Shown: piece after piece, positions 22,793 through 33,410 of the stretch
Layout of the letters: each line of letters starts with the position of its first letter
Position numbering within the stretch: position 1 is the stretch's first letter
NCBI GenBank assembly: GCA_022432975.1
Contig: CM039511.1
Coordinates: 18,936,557 to 19,000,556, forward strand
Reading direction: 5' to 3'
Length of the DNA: 64,000 nt
Source of the DNA: Begonia masoniana
Taxonomy: Eukaryota > Streptophyta > Magnoliopsida > Cucurbitales > Begoniaceae
The notes under the pieces: generated by a model
What the model saw: only the letters and a program-made list of their open reading frames with translations
Database searches by the model: none
Told to the model about the DNA's origin: nothing
Made by a program: the position numbers and the translations under genes

Positions 22793-22924
22793 CTCTTGAG
22801 CATGATTTTGTCCTTGATCTGCTTCACTTTTCCTCTCGTTATTGGTCCAGCCACTTGTAATGTATCTGTCTTGATCTCCACTCTTGGTTCACATGACCTT
22901 GAAGGTAGAGAGACAGTAACAACG

Positions 22925-23260
22925 GCGTAGAAGTAACCGTCAACTGTGTTCAAACCAAATGCCTTGGAAACCAAATATCTGAATAAGGAAGAGAGTCCCT
23001 CCACTTCCAAGGATAAGTTCGAACAGCGAGCAACAACTACGCCCTCTTCCACCCAGGCCAAACTGACTCCTACACCAATCGCTCCAACGAGATCAATGTT
23101 TCAAATGTCTTGGGAGAAGACATATCGGAATCAATGCCCAAATAAGTGAGTGATGGTGCTGCGAGACAGAGAAGAGGTCGAGTCCGAGGCTAGTGATGAT
23201 GAGGTTGAGCCGAATATGCCGTCATTGGAGGACGTTTTCACGGATGATGAGGAGGTAGGA
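22925..23260 (+). pseudogene. Gypsy gag remnant with degraded zinc knuckle
   Basis: The plus-strand frame contains KFKPNALETKYL, a serine/threonine-rich stretch, then a degraded knuckle (NQCPNK) followed after a stop by VMVLRDREEVESEASDDEVEPNMPSLEDVF. The CPNK-VMVLRD context is characteristic of the gag-protease junction of plant gypsy elements. It abuts the LTR at 23261 directly, so it is probably internal sequence of a related element that lost all of pol. Confidence 0.65.
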
Positions 23261-24600
23261 TGACATGTCTAGGGGCCCAGTCACTCAAAAATCCAACAAA
23301 GGCCCAACTTTAATATTCTTCTTACTTATTACGTGTTTTCTTTTGTAGGTATTGAAGATGCGGCATGGAAGCCAAACTTGACGGACATGGATTACCCCCT
23401 TCACCTTCTATCATGGAGTACCTCCTTGGAGAAATCGGATTACCATGAAAAAATCATTAAAGCACTAGCTGGAGTATCAGAAGTCAAAATTTGTCTTCCG
23501 GGAGACAACTCCATGTAATTTTAGTCTTTTTTCTTTTTTTCTTTTATTTTACAAACTCTAGGCCATTAGTTAGACTTTTATCACCATTTAGACTTTGACA
23601 CGTATAGTGGCTTGATTGGGGTGACTACCACTTGGCCCATTGTGGAGTTATAACATGACCATCACTACTTGGCCCATTACTAGGCCCATTTTGGAGACAT
23701 CACTTGGAGCTTCACTTGGCACCTTTTGGAGACATCACTTGGAAGATTCATCACTTGGAGGATCACTTGGAACATTTGGAGGCACCATTCTAGGAGGCAC
23801 ATTCAGCCTACTCTTTTGGAGTTTCATTTTCTGCTCATGGAGTTTCAAGCCCAAACTTGCATTTTCAGCCTTGCAAGGACATGTTAGTGAGCTCATGGAT
23901 GGATGACTTGGCGCCATACCCACCATTGATCACTTTTGGGGTGGCCCATCTTTCCACCATTGGATTTGTGCTTGTTGGACTTGATCTTGACCATCTACTT
24001 CTTTTTTTTTCATCAACGACCCTCATTACATCTTACTTTTGGAAACCCTAATCTACCCTAGGTCTCTATATATAGTATACTCTTTGTAATGGTTAAATTT
24101 TTTTTTTGCCAAATTTGAATAGAATTTTGTTTTCCTTTTGAGCATTGCTCTTGGAGTCCACGGTTTGTGCCAAAACCGTGAAGGAGTATCCATTGATATC
24201 CAAGCCTAAAGGTGCTTGAATATCTCTTACCCTTCTTCTTCCTCTCTCTTTGGAGAGCAGATAGGTTGAAGAAGGCAAACCTTTCCCAAGATGGTTGGTG
24301 TTTCCTTTGGGAAAATATCTTTGCCTCAAAGCAAAACATAAGATAGCTTTGGGGGCCTCCAAGGGGTTATCCTTCACCACAATTTTTCATTCATTTTCGT
24401 TCATCTTTTTGCGTTGCCATTGTCACGACTTTTCTTCCTAACACAATCTTTTAGATTTCATCTTTTTATTGCATTTCATGTCAACTTCATCTTCATCCTC
24501 ATTTTTTCACAAATCCGAGAGCACACTATCACCTGAGCACCTTTAGTTCTTTGTGGGTTTTGAGCCAACTCTTTTTTTTTTTTTTTGGCTTGGCTCGTCA
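23261..24600 (+). repeat. 5' LTR of gypsy element C, ~1340 bp
   Basis: The LTR starts TGACATGTCTAGGGG and ends GGCTCGTCA, followed two bases later by a primer-binding site. The first ~640 bp match 28051-28688, which is the start of the 3' LTR. Repeats of CACTTGGA/TTTTGGAGACATCACTTGGA occur at 23690-23790. A TATATATAGTATA motif is at about 24067, near the expected promoter. No gene is seen in it. Confidence 0.75.
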
Positions 24601-24602
24601 AG

Positions 24603-24615
24603 TGGTATCAAAGAT
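24603..24615 (+). other. Primer-binding site of gypsy element C
   Basis: TGGTATCAAAG resembles the initiator-methionine site with one change (A for G) and lies just after the LTR end at 24600. Confidence 0.75.
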
Positions 24616-27600
24616 TGGAGCTTCCTCTAAGCATTTTTCTTGCAAAAAAAAAAAATCGTTTAAAGTTTCAGCACAAAATCGATTTTAAGTGATTCAAAAA
24701 TCGGGTGAAGAACAAAAGGGTGTTTAGTGCATTTCAAAAATCGATTTTCTAAAGCTAATGTTTTATTGATTTAAAATCCAATTTTCATCAGTTTTTCTTC
24801 CCTTTTTTTAGCTCTTTCTCTTCAAATTTTCATCCCCTACTAATCTCTAGTTGACCATTTTTCAGATTAATGAGAGTCGATTGAAGTTTGGAGCACATTT
24901 GTGGCCGCAGGTGTGGGTGTCACTCTACCCGGTTCTAACATTTTTTTTTATCTTCTTTTATGTTCTTCTTTTACGTTCTATATTTTACATTTACATCATC
25001 ATATTCTATCATATAATTGTTCTAAGTGATAATATAACTAACCTATTAAGAATTTTTTCAAAAGAAAGTTAAGTGGGATCGGTTTTGTGCAAACAAGCAA
25101 CAAAACCCATTTTGGTCGATTCCTTATTGTTGATTTGTGTTATTATTGTGTTGCTTTTTATTCTATTTTTGTTCTAATCTTAATCTGGGCTTATTCTGAA
25201 TATATTGTGGTGTCATTGTGAAAAATTTGGTTGTTTGATTAAGAATTGAACTGGTCAATTTTGAGCATTAATTTGCCCATAAGGTGCTTGTGTAAATGCC
25301 TCATTGAAAATTTGAATTTATCTTTGTGGAATCTGTTTTAATTAACTAATAAGCACCTTAGATTTTAAGTATATGCATGACATAATATGTTCTCAAACTT
25401 AGTTGTCATGCTAATTGATTTTTTAAAGCATTAAGTGTTAATATAAGTGCGAAAAAAAAATCCGCTTGTTAACTGAATTTAATTCACATTTTACACTTGA
25501 AAATCCATCAACTTTAATTGTACATCTTGCTATATTTGATTTCCATTGCATTGTTATAAAGTTATATCACATAAGTAATGCAAAAGTAATCAAATTTGGT
25601 AGGAATTAATCTATTTTTGGCTTGGCTAAAATCAAAACTAAAAACTATTTTTTTTATGATAAGTATAATTGTGGCTTATTTGGGTTTGAAATTCACTAAG
25701 ATTTAGTATGATCTTTGCATGATATTGTCATAGTGACTTAGTATTAAAGTTATAAGACTTAATTAATTCATAAAGTCACTAAATTTGAGAAGATAATCAA
25801 TTAATTTAGTAATAATGTCTCAATCAATTTTATGCTTTGTTTAAATTTTTTTATTTCTAGTTAAGTTTTTGCATCTAGTTTTGAATTAGGCGTTCCTCAT
25901 AATTAATTAGACAATCATATCCCCTTTTTCCCTTTAAGTAATCAACTTTAATTATTTAAAAATAAATAAATTAAATTAAAATTGAAATTAAATTTAAATC
26001 AAAATTAAAAAAAAAATCAAATTTTAAATATCCCTCACATTAAAAAATGGTGAATACTGGGAGAAGAATTATCCGAGGCGAATTTGATTTTGATGAACTT
26101 AACCATAGTCATTTTGTTTATTATAAGGATAATAACATCTATGACCAATTATATCTAAAAACTATGACAATAGATATCAATTGAGCTATTCTAGGATAAA
26201 AAGAAATGTTCATTCAATAAGATATAAAATGTTTAAGGAATATCACTCAAGGTATTATCCTAAGTCTTCCAATTCTAAGAAACAATATAGCCATGAATAT
26301 CCATCCACTTATGAAGAAAGCTTAAGAGATAAAATGAGGTTAAGGACTAGGGTCAATCATCAACCAATTCTACCTTCCAAACGGCTTGATGATGGAAGTT
26401 TAAAACAACTAGATGAGCTTAAACACCAATGGGAAGATATTGCCTAATTTTTGGAAAAAAAGATAAAAGAACCTTTAGAGGACACTTGCAAAATCACTAG
26501 CCATCCCTAGCACACCACCTCCTATGCCCCTAAAGCCTAATGAATTTGATGAAGAATCCTTAAGTGAGGATGAGAGTAAAGAGATTGAAAAGGAAACACC
26601 TAGTATAAGTGAAGAAGAGGAAGATATACTAGAATAAGAGTTGTGTTATCCCGAAGAGGGTCCACTTCTTGAAATGGACAATCAAGTGGATAAAGGGTGA
26701 GCTGAGGTCGACCTTATTGAAGATTTTGAGGTTGATGAAAAGTTGGACCATGAATCGGTTGAACAAAAGGTTGAAATTTTAGAATAAAATTTTTAAAGAA
26801 TCCCCTACTTCTAGGGTTTCATCAATGATTTTGGGATTGCGGAACTATTTGAAAAATGATTTTTGAGGATAAAAGTGAACTAGTGGTATAATCTAGTGAA
26901 CCTCAAGAGAAAGAGTCTGAACCAAGGAATCCAAACTTTTGGTAGCCTAAGAAGAGAAGACAAAGAAATCTTCTCCTACTCAAGCAAAATTTGGAGTCAT
27001 CTATGCTAAAAAAAAGAGCAACCCCGAATCAAGTGGTATGATAATTTTTTTTTGATGAAGCACCCACACAACAACTCTAAACAATACCCTTTCTTAGATT
27101 TAATGAACTTTCGGAAGAGAGGGTGGATGAAGTAGAGGAACCTTACCCCTTGGAAGAAGTGACAACATTGTATATTCTCTCAACTACTTATTAAAGTAGG
27201 TCTTATCAAGTAAAGAGGATTTGAGTGAGAGAACATCTATGAGATTGGTAGTATGATCATAGGCCTATCTTATTCTATCCAATTTGATGATATGACAAAT
27301 TCGACTTTCAACCAATTTGTGGAGACTTCCATCTTTGCTAGGAAAATTTGAAGGAAGTATTTTATGCCTTAGATCCTATAATATATTTAATGACAATAAT
27401 ACCCATTATGCACCTAAGGAAAACTATAAACTGGCTACATCTAGCATATGACCCCTAGACTTCTTAACTTGCAATGGGGTGAATTAGTCAAACAACTAAC
27501 ATTCTCATTTGGACATTACCAATTTTACCATCGTACTAAGGAAAAGAAGTTAGTGATTTGGTAGCCAAAAAATGTCCACCCTCCGGCCATTTGATCACTT

Positions 27601-28050
27601 GGATTTAAGGATTGGTTGGAGCCAAGAATATCTCAAGATTTATTTGGATGTTGAGCCTACATTTGTGGTCATAAAGTTAGAAGGATTAATTCTTTGATCA
27701 ATGAGTATAATAGGAACCGCATGCTACCACATTTGGAATTCGACTACTTTGGAAACCTTCACTCCATCACTGAGCAAACACCCTTCAAAGTAGCTCACGA
27801 ATTCAATCATTCCACCTTCACCAAAGAACTTTTTAGTAAGACCACCCGACTACCATATCAAGAAGACTATTGGTGAATGAGAGACTTTCAATCTATATGC
27901 TAATGGAGACTATACCATCAACGCATTCAAATTCCAAGCGCTTTAGAGAGTTTTGATGAAGCCAGTGGACGGATTTGGAGGAGACAATACGGAAGAAAAG
28001 AAACGCAACCCAATGGATTAGAGGTCAAATCTCCAATACCCTGGCGATGA
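24616..28050 (+). pseudogene. Internal region of gypsy element C, pol mostly deleted
   Basis: From 24616 to about 26040 the sequence is AT-rich leader without genes. From 26048 broken frames encode short gag-like pieces (MVNTGRRIIRGEFDFDELNH; EESLRDKMRLRTRVNHQP; an acidic stretch with SEDESKEIEKE). At 27694-27876 NRNRMLPHLEFDYFGNLHSITEQTPFKVAHEF resembles the integrase C-terminal region of plant gypsy elements (the 'SPF(Q/K)VVYGF' region). No protease, reverse transcriptase or RNase H was recognised, and about 3.4 kb is too short for them. The element is therefore an internally deleted copy depending on others, with many stops. Confidence 0.6.
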
Positions 28051-28688
28051 TGACATGCTAGGGGCCACAATCACTCGACGACCACCAAAGCCCCAAATTG
28101 AATATTTGCCTTACTTAGACGTGTTTTACTTTTGTAGGTGTTTGGAAGATGGCGACATGGGCGCTAAATTGACAGCGCCTGATCAACCCTTTTATCTTCT
28201 GTCATGGAGTAAGCCTTGGAGAGCCAGGTACATGAAGGAAATCATTAGAGCACTTAGATGAAGAATAACAAAAGCGAAATTTGTCTTCTAGAAGACAACT
28301 CCACATGTAATTTAGTCTTTTTTTTTTTTTTCTTTTATTTGGCAAACTCTCGGCCATGTAGTTAGATATCTTATTTTAGACTTAGTTCACGTATGGTGGG
28401 TTGATTGGGGTGACACCACTTTGGCCCATTGTGGAGTTATCACATGACCATCACTACTTGGTATTACTAGGCCCATTTAGAGACAGCACTTGGATGCGCA
28501 ATAGCACTTTTGGAGACACATTTGGAAGATCCTTGGCAAATTTGGACTCATCACTTGAAGGATCATGGAGCATTTGGAGGCACCATTCTAGGAGGGATCA
28601 GTCGGCCCCACTCTTTTGGATTTCATTTTGGCCATTGAGTTTCAAGCCGAAGCTGCATTTTCAGCCTGCGAAGGAATGTTTAGTAAGA
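28051..28688 (+). repeat. 3' LTR of gypsy element C, cut by the gap
   Basis: It begins TGACATGCTAGGGGCC and matches 23261-23900 with many small indels. It stops at the run of N at 28689. The density of indels near the gap suggests unpolished sequence. Confidence 0.75.
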
Positions 28689-28788
28689 NNNNNNNNNNNN
28701 NNNNNNNNNNNNNNNNNNNNNNNNNNNNNNNNNNNNNNNNNNNNNNNNNNNNNNNNNNNNNNNNNNNNNNNNNNNNNNNNNNNNNNNN
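28689..28788. other. Assembly gap, 100 N
   Basis: Exactly one hundred undetermined bases. This length is the usual default for a gap of unknown size, so the sequences on either side need not be adjacent or in this relative orientation. Confidence 0.99.
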
Positions 28789-28790
28789 AA

Positions 28791-29537
28791 AACACCTTCT
28801 TGGACGCGCAACTAAGGCCTAGTAATGCGCTTGATGAAGCATTAGAAACTTCACTTCAATCGATTTGTTCCAAAAGAGTCGAAACGTATCAAGCAAGTGA
28901 TGTGGTGTGTTACATGACTTGTTGTTAGGAACCTACGTATCATTTCACATCAAGGTTTTAACTGAAGTGAGAGAACGACGTGTATTGACGGACACAACAA
29001 TCTTCTTGGACGCGAAACTAAGAACTTAGTACTGCGCTTGATGAGATATTATGTAGAAATTCACTTAAATCGACTTGTTTCCAAAAGAGCCTCGAAACGT
29101 ATCAAGAAATGAGGTTGTGTGTTCCATGAGTTGGTTAGAAACTACGGTATACATTTCACATCAAGGTTTTACGTGAAGTGATTGCGAACGAGTGCTATTG
29201 AGGGACCCAACACCTTCGTGACGCGGAAACGAGGACTTAGTAATCGCTTGATGAAGATTATTAGAACTTAACTTCAAACGATTGTTTCCAAAAGAGTGGA
29301 AGTTCAGCAAAATGAGTTGTGTGTTACATGACTTTGGTTAGAACCTAAGGATCCATTTCACATTCAATGGTTTTACTGCAGGGATGAGAACGAGTGTATG
29401 AGGACCCAACACAATCTTTGGACGCGAAACTAAGAATTAGTAATCGCTTGATGAAGCATTAGAAAACTCACTTCAATCGATTTGTTCAAAGAGTCGACGT
29501 ATCACGCAAAGGAGGTTGTGTGTACATGGGACTTGTG
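28791..29537 (+). repeat. Satellite array, monomer ~200-213 bp, at least 3.6 units
   Basis: Monomers start at 28791, 28996, 29209 and 29408 (205, 213, 199 and a partial 130 bp). Each opens AACA(C/A)..TCTTGGACGCG, followed by CTTGATGAAG, CACTTCAATCGATTTGTT, CCAAAAGAGT, GTGTGTTACATGACTT and CATTTCACATCAAGG. Differences are largely one-base indels, as in the other sequence next to the gap. The array begins at the gap, so its true length is unknown and could be large. Confidence 0.9.
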
Positions 29538-29564
29538 TTTTTTTTTTTTTTTTTTTTTTTTTTT
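29538..29564. other. Poly-T run joining satellite to LTR
   Basis: Twenty-seven T residues separate the truncated satellite monomer from an LTR that lacks its first ~260 bp. It may be a low-complexity join made by the assembler or a real poly-A tract. Confidence 0.7.
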
Positions 29565-31701
29565 GTTAAATCTCAAATAATAAGTTGGACCTATTGATAA
29601 AGTAAGGAAATTTGGAGAATCCGAATCTTTGGCCGATTAGCGAAACGAAGGACGAAACAAATATATAAACTAAAGAAAGGGCAATTTGGTAATTTACCAA
29701 TTCAATATTATAAATTTAACTAAAATCATTTCTTCTTCATTTCATTTATCTCATTTCTTCTCTGTTGCCCACGAAACCAGAGAGCTCCTCTCCTTTGCCG
29801 TCGACGCCATTCCTCATTCCAAGCTCCGTTCTTCCTCCGATCGATTCGTGTTCTTCGCGTTTTCTCCTCCAATCGTAACCCTAGGTATGATTCTATAGTT
29901 TCTGGACTTTAGGATTTGGTTTTCGTAGAGTTATACGTTTAGGGTTTTCGTTTAGGTTTTGTTAAAAATGTCGATTTAGGGTTCGTAATTAATAGATTTA
30001 TCATGTTTAAGGATATAAAGGATATATTGAATGTTATAGGATGAATTTAAACCGAATTGTGAAAAAGTTAAAAATTAGGGATTTTCGGGTTTTTGGGAAA
30101 AACTCGTAAATTGCGAATTGAGGTGCCGAGCGTAAATTGCTCAAATTTATAGCTCAATAAATTGGATTAGAACTTTAGGAAGTTCCTTAGTTAAGATTTT
30201 GTTGATTGGACGTTTAATAGCTCAAATTGGTTTTAACGACGAATGTCGTGTTTTGCTTCAGGAGAACGACTCTCGTGGACCGAGCTTGAAGTGCAGCGCG
30301 CCCAAGGTAAGTTCTCGTGACTTACTCTGGCCGATTGGCCTACACCGTACTTTGATGTCGCGTCGAGGATCTTAAAGGATTGTTCGTGTAAAGTTATATT
30401 GGTTGGGTAGTTAGGTGTAGACGTTTAGTAGGTTATTTCTTTTACTGTCCTGATGGTACATATGATTGTTTGTTTATAGTATATTGAACTGTTCATGCAT
30501 CACGTATTTTAACTTGGCATGAAAACGAATTTCTGCACCGCACGATGTTTTCTGAAAATCGATGTGGCCCAGAAATTGGGGGCTCAGATCTATTGTGCGG
30601 ACCGATTGAGGGTCTGGCCAATACCACATCTCATGTACTGTAATTAATGAACGTAATCTGTTATCTGGTCACGCGAGGTGGGGCTCAGGCACGGCTGTAC
30701 GTGTTGTAAGCGTGTACCCCCTCCTCTAACCGCACAGGGTAGTCCGACCGCTGGATAGGCCCCCTTCGGTTAGGAAGATGAGATCTCGGTGATATACTGT
30801 CTGCGACGCTCTGTTATGCATGATTTCTGAACTCCATATGCACTGCACGCATCTGCATTTACGTAGAATTTACTGAGCCTTTTAGCTCATAGTGTGTCTG
30901 TATGGTGTAGGTGACATTGAGCCAGGTGAGGACGACGTTCCTCCTCCTGACGTATGATGCAGTTGACGAAGAATGGCCCGTGGGAGTGTGCTGAGCAGTC
31001 GGTGCGTTTTGACCCGTGGGGACGTCTGTGTAAGTATTTTGGGGGATTTAATGGATAATATGTATGTATAGATGAACATATTAGGATGTCTGGTTCTGTA
31101 TAGCTGATAGGTTTATATTGTGATGTTTTGAAATGTTTTGGAACTGAATTTATAATCGTTTTTGGTAGATTTCAAAAACAGGAGGATTTGTTTAGGTTTT
31201 AAACATAACCACGCAGTTCGTTTTCAGGGAACTGTATTTCGTTTTAAATACGTTCGAGTCGGTTCTGGATGAAGATGCGAGAGTGTATGAATGTTGGTTT
31301 TCGATTGGGTTTAAGTTTATATAATAAATGTCGATGAAATGAGAAATTGCATAGAAATGAATTAGTGTTTTTGCTCTCTGGAATCTCGGATTCCATAGAG
31401 AAATTTGGTCGCTGCAAAGTGCAGCTACTGGGCGCTGCAAAGTGCAGCGCCTACAGCGACTGATCGCTGCTTCATTTTCCTCTGCTTTCCGGTTCTGCCC
31501 TTGTGCAATTTGATAAATGTTTTAAATAGTTTTAACTGTTTTAAATAGTTTTATTTTAATTGTTTTTATGATTGTTTTAAAAAGCTTTAAGAGTTAGATT
31601 TAAATTTCTGATTTCGATTTAGTTCTCGTTTAAAGTTTAATCAAGTATATGGATAAAAAAAAAGTATGGGTAAAATTGGGTACAGTTTTAGGGATGTTAC
31701 A
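29565..31701 (+). repeat. Gypsy (Tekay) LTR, 5'-truncated, opposite strand to the 8891-11284 copy
   Basis: The reverse complement aligns almost base for base with 8891-11026. It ends GGGATGTTACA at 31701 and is followed by CAATT (31702-31706), the inverse of the AATTG after 11284. It fits as the missing left LTR of the element at 1-11284 rather than as an independent solo LTR. Two GCTGCAAAGTGCAGC units lie at 31411-31451. Sequence quality is good here, unlike 1-3442. Confidence 0.88.
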
Positions 31702-31813
31702 CAATTAGCAATCAAATAAGCCTTGGCATTAAATTCAAATCAAAGGACCAAAAATAAAGGTGACAGTTAATTCGATTAAAAAGATCACCTGGCCGGGATT
31801 GTCGGGTGTTACA
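31702..31813 (-). repeat. Solo LTR A, first ~110 bp
   Basis: On the minus strand it starts TGTAACACCCGACAATCC at 31813 and ends GCTAATTG at 31702, exactly where the Tekay element inserted. The continuation, starting with the duplicated AATTG, is at 11285. The outer flank TTTAA (inverse of 31814-31818) equals the flank after 13602. Confidence 0.85.
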
Positions 31814-33159
31814 TTAAACCTTATGATATAGGTGAAGAACTACCAGGTGAGGATTTCAAGTCTAATGAGGATGTTTAAGGCTGGTTGCTGGAAGGAGTTC
31901 AAGTTGTTAGTGTGTGGCTGGAAGGCGATTTCAACTCCTGGTTACTACCTTTATCATATTAGTAAGGTTATGAATACTAGGTCTATGTAGGATGCTTTCT
32001 TAAAACAATGGATACTGGAACCTGACTGACTAACTTCTGAGTTTGAAAATGATCGTGAAATGAAAGAATGATCTGTTTTGTTAGAGTCTCTCGCTACACG
32101 TATTCTAGATAAGACTATGGTCCAACTGTGTGTTAGTTTATTCAGTCATGTTGAAGTTTGTGAGAGTCTGGAAGTCTCCTGTCTATCGGATGATATCTTC
32201 CATCGAATGATGTCTTCTATCGGATGATGTCTTCTATCGGATGATGTCTTCCATCGGATGATGTCTTCTATCGAATGATGTCTTCCATCGAATGATGTCT
32301 TCTATCGGATGATGTCTTCCATCGGATGATGTCTTCCATCGGATGATGTCTTCTATCGAAAGGGGTATAATGAGTCACGTGATGTGCACGTGTCAATCGG
32401 TAGATGTAGGTTTTTCTATTATCGGCAGGAGTATGTATTAGGTTTTGTCGTTTTGTGATCGGATGAAGTTTAATGAATCACGTGGGATGCATGTGTCAAT
32501 CGGTAGATGTAGGTTTTTCCATTATCGGCAGGAGTATGTATTAGGTTTTGTCGTTTTGTGATCGGATGAAGTTTAACGAATCATGTGGGATGCATGTGTC
32601 AATCGGTAGATGTAGGTTTTTCCATTATCTGCAGGAGTATGTATTAAGTCTTGTCGTTTTGTGATCGGATGATGTTTAATGAGTCACGTGATATGCATGT
32701 GTCAATCGGTAGAAGTCGATATTAAGTCTTGTCATTTTGTGATCGGATGAAGTTTAATGAGTCACGTGATGTGCATGTGTCAATCGGTAGAAGTCGATAT
32801 TAAGTCTTGTCGTTTTTTGATCGGATGAAGTTTAATGAGTCACGTGATGTGCATGTGTCAATTGGTAGAAGTTGATATTAAGTCTTGTCGTTTTGTGATC
32901 GGATGAGGTTTAATAAATCACGTAGGATGCATGTGTTAATCGGTAGATGTCCTTGAGTTTCCAATTCCCTTCGGCCAAATGTCTTAACGTTTTGTCTAAT
33001 TATAAACGTTGTCTACTTATTGAGTTTTCCGTTGTAAAGTCGAGGATTAAAGATAGAATTATCATCATTGAGAGAAAATTTAAAATTTCCGTAATTTCTC
33101 TTAGTTCAGTTCAATGTTTTGGGTAGCAAAACCGGGTCTGGAAGACTCGGGGCGTTACA
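31814..33159 (+). repeat. Solo LTR B, 3' part
   Basis: It starts TTAAACCTTATGATATAGGTGAAGA, continuing the point at which the 5' part (13608-14840) breaks off, and ends GGGGCGTTACA at 33159. The following TTATT (33160-33164) is the inverse of AATAA after 14840. The sequence is non-coding. Confidence 0.85.
32185..32950 (+). repeat. 17-bp minisatellite and longer CACGTG repeats in LTR B
   Basis: About ten 17-bp units around TATCGGATGATGTCTTC lie at 32185-32352. They are followed by about six longer units, of two related lengths, each with GTTTTGTGATCGGATGA, AATGAGTCACGTG or AATCACGTGGGATGC, and TGTGTCAATCGGTAGA. Unit number differs from LTR A, so the array varies in copy number within the family. 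Confidence 0.88.
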
Positions 33160-33410
33160 TTATTATTTGACTGCATGTTTACCAGACTGTGGGAAGATAA
33201 TTTGAAAGTTTCGTGATTTTCTAACACTTGTAACATTTATTGTCATTTTAGTGAATTAAATCATAAAACAGACGTACCTTATACATTATAACAAATTAAT
33301 TTTATAAAAATACAAAACGATACTGGATTTACTTGAAAAATACAAACAGACGTACAATGTGATTGAGTACTCCACTCTTTCATAATGTAACGATTTTACC
33401 GCATGTTCAC

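Noticed and set aside
24616..28050. Complete gypsy pol in element C
   Set aside because: No protease, reverse transcriptase or RNase H motif could be found in any frame, and the region is too short to hold them.
28401..28928. 175-codon frame across the gap
   Set aside because: It reads through the run of N and joins LTR sequence to satellite; it is an artefact.
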